Assembly (NCBI RefSeq): GCF_016919065.1
Contig: NZ_JAFFQA010000041.1
Coordinates: 1-46,850, forward strand
DNA from: Desulfobulbus rhabdoformis
Lineage (GTDB): Bacteria > Desulfobacterota > Desulfobulbia > Desulfobulbales > Desulfobulbaceae
Length of the DNA stretch: 46,850 bases
Direction: 5' to 3'
The notes under the pieces are model-generated. The model was not told the DNA's origin. It worked only from the letters and a program-made list of their open reading frames with translations, and ran no database searches. The position numbers and the translations under genes are program-made. This document shows, piece after piece, positions 1 to 6,964 of the stretch (position 1 is the first letter of the stretch; each line of letters opens with the position of its first letter).

Positions 1-130
1 TGCAATCCACGACCACACCACGTGGTGATCATTTTTCTTACTTTGACTGGTAGAGACTTTCTCGTTACTGGTAATGCTTCATGAGAATTTAAGCGGATTT
101 TCGGGGCGGCGGGAATGCGAATCTACAGCA
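1..130. repeat. Left copy of a 130-bp perfect inverted terminal repeat
   Basis: These 130 bases are the exact reverse complement of 46721-46850, and identity stops abruptly at base 131. The block contains the palindrome ACCACGTGGT near its outer end. No complete gene lies in it. It may be the end of an insertion sequence present in two opposite copies, or an assembly-graph overlap where both contig ends run into one repeat. The sequence alone cannot decide. Confidence 0.9.
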
Positions 131-396
131 TTTATGGCAACAAATTTTACGCAGCGCAGTTGCGGCTCTTTTGTTCAGCGCGTTGCCGGAACCTTTTTTA
201 TTTTTTAGCCTACTGGCTCAAGAAGATGAGAATAAATCTCATTTTAACTTTCTTCTGGGTAGACCATTCCTCTGGAATTGGGCTACTAAAGGAGGTCCGG
301 GCCCGAGCATTGATGGGAGGATTAGCCTGGATTTACCAGAATGGATAATTACACGTAAAAAATGCTTGGCTCGTATACGGACATGGAGGTTTCATC
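131..396. other. Short non-coding stretch downstream of operon 1
   Basis: I see no convincing gene here. The two plus-strand reading frames overlapping this stretch lack family resemblance and start inside or next to the terminal repeat. No strong intrinsic terminator is visible downstream of the minus-strand gene ending at 397. Confidence 0.5.
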
Positions 397-1395
397 TCAC
401 AGACAGCAGGCCAATATAAGAACCAGCACGCGTGCGCTCAAGGCACAAAAGAGTGAAAGCACAACGATCAACATGCCCATACGCAGACCAAAAAGCCCAA
501 CATAGCTGGGAACCATGGAGCGCAGATAAATAATTGGGGCCATGACTAAACCGCCTATCATGAGGGCAACAACGGCCTGCTCGCCCGTGATCTGCTGATG
601 ACTCAGCAGTGCTGCCATGGATGAAATTCCGGCCAGAGGACTGACTGCATAAACTCCCAAAGGACCAAGAACAATACTTGGCAGCCCCATACGGTTTGCC
701 AGAGGTCCAATCAATGATTCAGTCCACTGAAAAAGACCTAACTCAAGTCCCAGAAAAACAAGAAACATCATCCCTAGGCTGTAGGCCATTATTCGCAGAA
801 AAACTCGACTTTGCTTTCCCACAGCCTCTTTTACAATCTGCAAAAAGGTTGCTGGATTTTTTTCACCTCCCCTCTTCTCCGCTTTTGCTTCAGCCGACTT
901 AGATCTGTTGTCACCTCTATGGTTCTCAATTCTTCCCTGTAACAGCATCCTTCCGGCAGCCACCACTAAAAAGAGTTTTATGCCACCAGCAAGGCAAAAC
1001 GTGGCAAGATAAACGCTCCCCACTAAGGGGCCAAGCAAGGGGAAAATAACGGGAAAATGATAGGTAAGCAGTTCTTTCAGGTAGGCGGGTGTGGAGTTGA
1101 GTAGAGAGGAAAGAACCAATTCTTTATCGTTGATCCGCTTGTCTTGGCGATAGCTGACCAGCATGGTGTTGGCGGCAAGCACTGACCCCATTGCTGCGAT
1201 AAGCGTTGTGGTACTGAACTGTGGCAGCCTGGACAAACGAGTGATTGGAGCACCAAGGGGTTCAAGTTTCGCCAAAAATCCATAACGCATCAGTAGCTCT
1301 GTCAGGATCAGGGCAAGAAAGGAAAAGGGGAGGAACTGTGTGGCCTGATGACCAACCTGGTAGGCGACCTTGCCTATCAAAGAAAAAATATCCAT
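397..1395 (-). CDS. Nucleoside-recognition (Gate) domain membrane protein
   Basis: A 332-residue integral membrane protein, last gene of operon 1. The reading frame extends upstream to 1707, but the extension overlaps the previous gene out of frame and is not protein-like; the start chosen is the ATG at 1395 (protein begins MDIFSLIGKVAYQ), preceded by a GGGGGA ribosome site. Hydrophobic helices lie near residues 13-35, 62-82, 105-150, 205-235, 245-275 and 295-325, with a charged cytoplasmic-type linker near 155-190. The paired gate-like halves resemble the Gate/nucleoside-recognition family (Pfam Gate), which includes transporters of nucleosides and other solutes. Substrate is unknown; the B12-regulated context suggests a corrinoid fragment, nucleoside or metal. 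The family is fairly sure, the role is not. Confidence 0.68.
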   Translation of the reverse strand: MDIFSLIGKVAYQVGHQATQFLPFSFLALILTELLMRYGFLAKLEPLGAPITRLSRLPQFSTTTLIAAMGSVLAANTMLVSYRQDKRINDKELVLSSLLNSTPAYLKELLTYHFPVIFPLLGPLVGSVYLATFCLAGGIKLFLVVAAGRMLLQGRIENHRGDNRSKSAEAKAEKRGGEKNPATFLQIVKEAVGKQSRVFLRIMAYSLGMMFLVFLGLELGLFQWTESLIGPLANRMGLPSIVLGPLGVYAVSPLAGISSMAALLSHQQITGEQAVVALMIGGLVMAPIIYLRSMVPSYVGLFGLRMGMLIVVLSLFCALSARVLVLILACCL

Positions 1396-1430
1396 GAAGA
1401 AAGTCCCCCGCCATTGGACGCAGTGCGGCC

Positions 1431-2051
1431 TTACAAAATAAACGTTACAAACTGAAGAAGAAAAAATACTGCAGCCATCAAGGCCACTCCTTTGGCCAGG
1501 TGAATGAAAGACTGACGGTGTAGCAGGTAACCGCCAAATCCAAGGGGGAGCAGATATATTGAAGTTCCACCGAAAAATGCCAGAAAAAAAATTGCCGATG
1601 CGAGAGGCCCCACGCCCTGTCCCCAAACCCAGGTGAGGGCCAGAAGAAAGGGTGGGCAGAGAGAAAATCCGGTTAATAACCCCATCAGAAAGGGGGAACC
1701 TTGCCATCGTGCACCTCTTTTATATGGGCAGCAATGAAAACGCTCCCAAACCCCAAGCCCATGGGCGAACAAAAAAAGAGCCAGCAGCAAATCCATCCAG
1801 GGTGAAAGCACTCCACTGATCGCAGCAAGCGGGCGACCGCTTATCCCTGCAAGCAGGCCAACCAGCAAGTACGCCAAAAGACGCCCTCCCAAGAGCCTGC
1901 CCAGCAGAGGCCAGGCAAATTGCTTTTTGGCATGCAGGGGAACACTGGAAATCAGGGCAGGTAAAACAGCAGGTGCACAACTCAGGAAGCAGGCAGGTCC
2001 GTTGACCAGACCGAGTACAAGACCGGTGCCGCCTATTTCGCCCCCGGTCAT
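1431..2051 (-). CDS. DsbD/TauE-like six-helix membrane protein
   Basis: A 206-residue membrane protein starting at the ATG at 2051, four bases after the activator gene. Near residues 18-30 it carries GPACFLSCAPAVLP, like the first helix of the cytochrome c biogenesis/DsbD and sulfite-exporter (SafE) families, where cysteine-proline motifs recur in two three-helix halves; the second half repeats the pattern as FSLCPPFLLAL near residue 130. An HCCPYK motif lies in the central loop near 105. Known relatives pass thiol electrons or metals across the inner membrane. Its place between a double-cubane reductase activator and a Gate permease suggests a redox or metal-handling role. Exact function is unassigned. 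Confidence 0.65.
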   Translation of the reverse strand: MTGGEIGGTGLVLGLVNGPACFLSCAPAVLPALISSVPLHAKKQFAWPLLGRLLGGRLLAYLLVGLLAGISGRPLAAISGVLSPWMDLLLALFLFAHGLGVWERFHCCPYKRGARWQGSPFLMGLLTGFSLCPPFLLALTWVWGQGVGPLASAIFFLAFFGGTSIYLLPLGFGGYLLHRQSFIHLAKGVALMAAVFFLLQFVTFIL

Positions 2052-2054
2052 TGC

Positions 2055-2840
2055 TCAGTCTTTCCCCAGAGCAATACGGGCAGCCCCGATAGCCCCATTG
2101 AGTTGCGGATGGAGCGGTAGATGAATATCCGTCATCAGTTCGTCCTCCAGTGCCTGGACAATGCCGGGATTAAGACCACCGCCACCAGTGAGCAGGATTT
2201 CCGATTCAAACCGGGCCTTGCGAGCCATGCCACCAATACGTTTGGCCAGGGATTCGTGGATTCCAGCCACAATATCCCGGCGTGGTGTTTTTCGTGCAAC
2301 CAGTGAGATCACCTCGGATTCCGCAAAAACCACGCAGGTCGAGTTGATTGCTGCCGGTGCGGTGGATTCAAGTGAAAGCGGCCCGAGTTCGCTGACCTCA
2401 AGTTCCAGGACTCGCGCCAGTGATTCCAAAAACCGCCCGGTTCCAGCGGCGCATTTATCATTCATCACAAAATTTTCGGTTTCGCCGTCGTCACCGAGCA
2501 CAATCACCTTGCTGTCCTGGCCGCCTATGTCGATCACTGTACGAATCTGCGTTCCGTCCGGAGCGGTCATGCGTGCCCCTGCGGCGTGCGCCCTGATTTC
2601 GGTGATGGTATCCTCGGCCACATCAATGATCCTGCGACTGTAACCGGTCGCCATGATCGCTCCAATCCTGGAGGTGGGATGCCCAATCCTTTCCATGATC
2701 GAATCCAGCATCGTCCGTGCATGACCGGCAGCATCTATACCTGTGGGACGGTGCTGGTGTCCGGCTAAATCCCCCTCCTCATTCAAAACCGCCACCTTGA
2801 CGTAGGTGGAACCGGCATCAATGCCCGCGAAGTAGTTCAT
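2055..2840 (-). CDS. ATP-dependent activator of a double-cubane / 2-hydroxyacyl-CoA dehydratase-type enzyme
   Basis: A 261-residue protein of the BadF/BadG/BcrA/HgdC activator family. The N-terminus has the ASKHA ATPase phosphate loop (GIDAGSTYVKVAVL, residues 6-19) and the second phosphate motif DIGGQDSKVI near 104-113. Cys130 in NDKCAAGTGRFLE and Cys169 in STCVVFAESEV are the two cysteines that, contributed by each monomer of the dimer, hold the bridging [4Fe-4S] cluster in this family. The C-terminus has the nucleotide-binding LLTGGGGLN motif. Relatives couple ATP hydrolysis to injection of a low-potential electron into the partner enzyme. The partner is encoded immediately upstream with a 4-bp overlap. 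E. coli YjiL is a related protein. Family assignment is firm; the final electron acceptor is unknown. Confidence 0.9.
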   Translation of the reverse strand: MNYFAGIDAGSTYVKVAVLNEEGDLAGHQHRPTGIDAAGHARTMLDSIMERIGHPTSRIGAIMATGYSRRIIDVAEDTITEIRAHAAGARMTAPDGTQIRTVIDIGGQDSKVIVLGDDGETENFVMNDKCAAGTGRFLESLARVLELEVSELGPLSLESTAPAAINSTCVVFAESEVISLVARKTPRRDIVAGIHESLAKRIGGMARKARFESEILLTGGGGLNPGIVQALEDELMTDIHLPLHPQLNGAIGAARIALGKD

Positions 2841-4135
2841 TGGTTTTTCTCCTTTCGTAAATGTAGAACCTCGATAAATGCCTCAATTCTGGTGCGAAGT
2901 TGCTCCACGTCTTCCGGGCTGTAATCGGTCTCAATACGGACCAGGGGGACATCGCATTCCTTAAGCGCACGCTCCACCCGAGTTACCTCAAAGTCATAGA
3001 CCACACAGCCTTTGAGAACGTGGTAGATCACGCCATCCACCTTGTGGGTTTTAATCATGCGTTTCAAGGTAACCAACCGGTCTTCGTTGGGAGCAAAACT
3101 TGGGCAGATACAGGGCATGAGGTAGCGGGCCGCCAGGGCGATCATCTGTGAACGCAAGTCCCGCTCGGGATGCCCGACCGGATCATACAACATCCGCTCA
3201 CCTACACAGGATTCATCAATCACCACCACCCCGCCCATTTCCTCTATAAGGTTGGGCAGTTTGAAATTGGGGAAGATGACCGGGCTTCCGGCAATAAGCA
3301 GGCGAGGTGTTTTTTCAGCACAGACTGAGCCTGCCGTTCTGGTTTCCAGCTCATCATTAAGCACTCGCAACGCCTCGGTCCATGCGCCCACCTCCATAAA
3401 GGAATAGGCTCCGGCAACGATCATTGCCTGCCGCCCCCAAAGAAGAGCGCTTTCCCGGGCTCGCAGTAGCTGTAATCTCCGCACCTGTTCCTGGGCCGCG
3501 GTCTGCTGGCAGATGGCCTGCTCCAGGCCTTTTGGCGTTATCTTCGTACGTTTACCGGTCACTGACTTCATGTACACTTCCAGGCGATCTTTGAGCGCCA
3601 TCACTTGCTGGAGCCAGGCCTGTTGAGAAATTTCCGACTCTTTAAGATGCGGTACCTCCAGCATCCACACCTCCTGAAAGCGTGACACTTCCTCGGCAAA
3701 CTTACGTTTTGCATCGCAGGTGGTCGGGATGATGACCACATCACAGAGGTCATAGACAGCAAGGCCCTGCTGGGCCGTTAGACCAAGGGACGACTTGGCC
3801 AAGGGGCAGCCATCCCGCGGCACAAATTCTTCACCGGCCGCACAGGGGCTGGTACATCCACCACAAAGACGTATGGGGATGGCTCCGGCCGCGTAAATCA
3901 GCTCTTCAGGAACCAGGATGCAGTAGATACCAATAACCGGTTTGCTCTGACCATCTTTAAAGAGAAGCGGTTCGGGGTCATTGGCAACAAAGACATGCTC
4001 CAACGCATCGATGAAGGGCGCGAGCGCCTGAGGGGCATTGGACAACTCCTGCATTGCTGCCAGCTGGCGTCCCGCTTCCCTGCTGATTTGCCTGAGCTGA
4101 CGACTGGACGCCTTGGACTGTAGGGGTTTATTCAT
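2837..4135 (-). CDS. Double-cubane-cluster-type reductase (HgdB/2-hydroxyacyl-CoA dehydratase D family)
   Basis: A 432-residue protein of the 2-hydroxyacyl-CoA dehydratase subunit B/C family, in the stand-alone form seen in double-cubane-cluster proteins and E. coli YjiM. Cysteines cluster near residues 91-110 (RLCGGCTSPC followed by PRDGCPLAKSS), with others near 72, 131 and 140, and further ones in the C-terminal half (ESCVGER, MPCICPS, LKGCVVYD). I chose the ATG at 4135 because GGAGACC sits 7 bases upstream; an ATG at 4150 has no such site. A single large subunit plus activator, with no second dehydratase subunit nearby, argues against a plain acyl-CoA dehydratase. Known double-cubane proteins reduce small molecules at very negative potential. 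B12-riboswitch control suggests the substrate here is a corrinoid or another tetrapyrrole; that is inference. Confidence 0.83.
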   Translation of the reverse strand: MNKPLQSKASSRQLRQISREAGRQLAAMQELSNAPQALAPFIDALEHVFVANDPEPLLFKDGQSKPVIGIYCILVPEELIYAAGAIPIRLCGGCTSPCAAGEEFVPRDGCPLAKSSLGLTAQQGLAVYDLCDVVIIPTTCDAKRKFAEEVSRFQEVWMLEVPHLKESEISQQAWLQQVMALKDRLEVYMKSVTGKRTKITPKGLEQAICQQTAAQEQVRRLQLLRARESALLWGRQAMIVAGAYSFMEVGAWTEALRVLNDELETRTAGSVCAEKTPRLLIAGSPVIFPNFKLPNLIEEMGGVVVIDESCVGERMLYDPVGHPERDLRSQMIALAARYLMPCICPSFAPNEDRLVTLKRMIKTHKVDGVIYHVLKGCVVYDFEVTRVERALKECDVPLVRIETDYSPEDVEQLRTRIEAFIEVLHLRKEKNQ

Positions 4136-5078
4136 GCTTGGTCTCCGCATTCATTATGGCAGGGTGGCGAAAAAAACCTTTCGAGGTTGATCGATAGACA
4201 GTCCTTCCCAGAAAATCTGCGCGCAGGGCATCATCTTCCGGGCAATGCTCAATACATTTGAGGCAGAGGATGCAGTCGGAAAAGGTCACGTCCACCCGCC
4301 CCCGGGAAAGAAAGACCTCGTCGATTTCCAAGGGACAGACATTGGCACAGACCTGGCAGTGGGTGCAGGTGGCATCATCTTTCTTGAGTTTGAACAGGCT
4401 CCATTTGCGATACCAGGACATCAACAAACCAAGCGGACAGTAGGGGCACCAAAAACGGCGTTTGACAAAGGCGCCGATAATCACCGTCACGGAAAAAAGT
4501 AACCCCAAAGACGACATCACCATGCGGGTGGTCGACTCAAAATCCACCAGAATCCGATCACGGGAAAAGGTGATCAGGGGCAGGATATATTTTCCCGGAC
4601 AGAGCTGACAAAAGGGAATGTTCAGATCAAGGGCCACGGGAGCAAACAATACCGGAAATGCGACCCACAGTGGAATAAGCAGGGCAATCCCAAGAAATAT
4701 CCACTTCACCCACGAGAGTCGTCCGCGCCATTTGGCACTGAAACGAGCATAGCCAAGGCCAACAGCCTGCCGCAGCCGGTCAAGCAGGTCCTGAAAAAAT
4801 CCTAGGGGACAGAGCCAACCGCACCAGGCTCGGCCAAGCAGGAGGACAAGCAGACTGAACCAGAAAAATCGATTCAAAAAGAGCAACATATCCGGCCAGG
4901 TGAAGGTGCCCAGGCTCAGCTGCAGGGGGAGAAAAAAACAGGTTCCGGCCCTGGTCGGCACAAAGCAGCAGGAGAAGGTCGGCAAAATAGAGCCCAGATG
5001 CAGGCCCGCACAGGCCCCAAAGAGCAGGAGAACAAATGACAGGCTCAGGATCAGCCAACGAAGTTTTCCGATACGCAC
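4128..5078 (-). CDS. NapH/CcoG-like membrane-bound polyferredoxin
   Basis: A 316-residue membrane iron-sulfur protein. The N-terminal half has about four or five helices and the paired motifs CGWLCPLGF (near residue 86) and CPYCPLG (near 213) typical of the NapH/NosR/CcoG family. Two ferredoxin motifs follow: CTHCQVCANVCP near 239 and CILCLKCIEHCP near 268, each fit for a [4Fe-4S] cluster. NapH relatives move electrons from membrane quinol to enzymes on one side of the membrane. It overlaps the reductase gene by 8 bp and follows the preceding gene by 4 bp, so it may feed electrons to that system. Family is confident; partner assignment rests on context. Confidence 0.83.
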   Translation of the reverse strand: MRIGKLRWLILSLSFVLLLFGACAGLHLGSILPTFSCCFVPTRAGTCFFLPLQLSLGTFTWPDMLLFLNRFFWFSLLVLLLGRAWCGWLCPLGFFQDLLDRLRQAVGLGYARFSAKWRGRLSWVKWIFLGIALLIPLWVAFPVLFAPVALDLNIPFCQLCPGKYILPLITFSRDRILVDFESTTRMVMSSLGLLFSVTVIIGAFVKRRFWCPYCPLGLLMSWYRKWSLFKLKKDDATCTHCQVCANVCPLEIDEVFLSRGRVDVTFSDCILCLKCIEHCPEDDALRADFLGRTVYRSTSKGFFRHPAIMNAETKHE

Positions 5079-5082
5079 AACC

Positions 5083-6114
5083 TTAATCCTCCTTCACCCG
5101 GCACTGATCAAAACGGATCAGTACATCCTGACGCTGGCGATGATGACGATAGATATTCCCTCCCACCAGCAGACAGATACCCAACAAACCGGCGATTACC
5201 CAGAACCCGTAGCCCCACAGATGGCTGGTCCATTCCGGCCGGTTCCGAAAAATAATCACAGGCAGGGTTGCAACATGGAGGATATGGTTGGGCGCATCCT
5301 GGACCTGGACCACATAGAGCAGTTTATCATAGTGCCGCTGCCGGGAACGGTCATCAAAGGGGGTCACGGCAAAACGACCCGCAGCATCGCTACGATAGAT
5401 TCGATGCCACTTGCTGCTCTCGGCAAAGACTTCAACCGTGGCATCGGGCAGGGGCTTGCCCATGTACCGGACTTCCATGTCATAACTCTCATGGGGCCGC
5501 TGATGCCCTCCCCCCATGCGCCGCCGTGCAGGCGAAAGGGCGGATCCGATCTCCAGGGGGATTGCGTCATCATTGAAAAAAAAGGCAGGAAACGAGCCGG
5601 GTCGTCCCCCACTCTTGCGATGACCAACTAAGGTTTTAGGATACAGGTGGACCTCCTGATCGGCGCCATCATCTGTTCTTGTATGGGTCACAAAATGGCC
5701 ACCGACGAGATACCGCCCATTGAGCATTTGATTTTCCGGCAAAACCACTTCTTCCATCTTTGGAGCCACCTGAGTCGTTCTGGTGTGGCCGTCCGGGTCT
5801 TTGACCAGGAGAGTGCCGGCTGGCAATGGTGAGCCGTCTCTGGTGAATTTTGCAAACAACCTGCCTTTGCTGCCACGCACCAGGCCAAGATGCTTTGGTT
5901 GTTCATGGATATCTTTTCTTTGATCGCGCTCCGTTCTGATCTGACGCCAGTTCAGATCATCCTGGTCAAAGCGGAAGACGTACAGCTCTTCATTTTCCAA
6001 AACCCAGGACCAGATCGGAACCGATTGCTCCGTCGATTGTTCCGCCAGGAGCTGGGTGGAGCAAACAAGCAACAGGACCTGGACGAGCAGGACGAAACGA
6101 GTCAACAACCCCAT
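5083..6114 (-). CDS. Exported DUF4198-like protein with C-terminal membrane anchor
   Basis: A 343-residue protein with an N-terminal signal peptide (hydrophobic core about residues 5-24, likely cleaved after LLA) and one C-terminal helix near 302-322 followed by a short basic cytoplasmic tail. The periplasmic part looks like beta-sandwich modules: a second module near residues 205-265 (YMGKPLPDATVEVFAES, then DAAGRFAV) resembles the DUF4198/NikM type of periplasmic component. It lies between another DUF4198 protein and the NapH-like protein, so the three probably form a membrane-attached periplasmic unit. A role in handling cobalt or nickel, or a ligand of them, is possible but unproven. Confidence 0.6.
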   Translation of the reverse strand: MGLLTRFVLLVQVLLLVCSTQLLAEQSTEQSVPIWSWVLENEELYVFRFDQDDLNWRQIRTERDQRKDIHEQPKHLGLVRGSKGRLFAKFTRDGSPLPAGTLLVKDPDGHTRTTQVAPKMEEVVLPENQMLNGRYLVGGHFVTHTRTDDGADQEVHLYPKTLVGHRKSGGRPGSFPAFFFNDDAIPLEIGSALSPARRRMGGGHQRPHESYDMEVRYMGKPLPDATVEVFAESSKWHRIYRSDAAGRFAVTPFDDRSRQRHYDKLLYVVQVQDAPNHILHVATLPVIIFRNRPEWTSHLWGYGFWVIAGLLGICLLVGGNIYRHHRQRQDVLIRFDQCRVKED

Positions 6115-6134
6115 ACCTCTCTCCTCTGCCCTGC

Positions 6135-6917
6135 TCAGCGAATTTCAAAATTTAAGGTGGCGGTGTAGGAATACTCGTCCGCCTCCTCGGAATTTTTGTA
6201 GGGTGCCCGGTGGTTGACCTTGATCACCCAGATCCCCGGCGCCAGAATACGGATGGCCCCCTCGCCTTCCCTGTTGGTGCGGCAGGTATAGGGCCAGGCA
6301 TTGTGGGGGCTAAACCCTGCATAGGTGGCCTTGATTTCCTCGGCCAGCGGTTGGCCCTGATAGAGGAGCCTGAAACGAAAAGAGTCGCCAACCCGCAGAT
6401 CGGCAGGATTACTCAACGGCACCAGCTCCAGAGACGTTCCCACCGGTTGAGACAGACTGGTACTGTCCCCTCCTGTCCCCACATTAATAATGGCCTTGCC
6501 ATACATGCCCAGATACCGGGAAGAGAGCACATTGGTCAGTCCTGTTTTGGGCTGGGAAAGATATCCCTTGTCAGTCTTGGTTGAAAACCGCTCTTTTATG
6601 GCAACCGTAGCCAGATAGGTGCCAGCGCTGTAGCGCTGGTGAGCTTGATATTTGAACCCATCAACCAGCGTGAGCTCGCTTGATTTTCCGGCAGGATCGA
6701 TTAGCTGGAGAGTCTCCAACAGCTCAGGCCGTGTGAGGATGTCGCCAACCGGGCTGTAGAAATGATGCCCCCACCCCACGGAAAACATCGGTATACTCTT
6801 TACCCTGGGGCGGTGGTCATCGACATTGAGCCAGAGATAATGGGCCTGGGCAAAGGAAACTGCACAAACCAGGAGGAATACTGTTATGGTGCAACTCAAT
6901 TTCACAAATTTGTTCAT
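6135..6917 (-). CDS. Periplasmic DUF4198 family protein
   Basis: A 260-residue secreted protein. The start is the ATG at 6917, with AGGAA upstream and a classic signal peptide (MNKFVKLSCTITVFLLVCAV, cleaved near AQA-HYLW). The mature N-terminus HYLWLNVDD is the hallmark of DUF4198 proteins, where the terminal histidine may help bind metal. A later module near 165-230 contains FRLLYQGQPLAEEIKATY and NREGEGAIRILAPGIW, typical of the family. DUF4198 proteins are related to periplasmic parts of nickel/cobalt uptake systems and often occur with TonB receptors. Here the protein follows the divergent chelatase gene by 47 bp in a B12-controlled operon, consistent with cobalt or corrinoid handling. 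Confidence 0.75.
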   Translation of the reverse strand: MNKFVKLSCTITVFLLVCAVSFAQAHYLWLNVDDHRPRVKSIPMFSVGWGHHFYSPVGDILTRPELLETLQLIDPAGKSSELTLVDGFKYQAHQRYSAGTYLATVAIKERFSTKTDKGYLSQPKTGLTNVLSSRYLGMYGKAIINVGTGGDSTSLSQPVGTSLELVPLSNPADLRVGDSFRFRLLYQGQPLAEEIKATYAGFSPHNAWPYTCRTNREGEGAIRILAPGIWVIKVNHRAPYKNSEEADEYSYTATLNFEIR

Positions 6918-6964
6918 GGGAACATTCCTTTCATTCTTTTGATAAAAAAACTGGGTACGCGACA

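Noticed and set aside
115..419. Plus-strand frames at the left end
   Set aside because: They start in or beside the terminal repeat and show no recognisable protein character.
1396..1707. Upstream extension of the Gate protein frame
   Set aside because: It overlaps the DsbD/TauE-like gene out of frame and has low-complexity sequence; an ATG with ribosome site at 1395 fits the family start.
2055..4135. Reading the reductase/activator pair as a true 2-hydroxyacyl-CoA dehydratase
   Set aside because: Such dehydratases need two different large subunits; only one is present, with no CoA-transferase or related fermentation genes nearby.
4900..5631. Plus-strand 243-codon frame
   Set aside because: It is antisense to the NapH-like and DUF4198-like genes, has no family resemblance, and those genes have clear motifs on the other strand.
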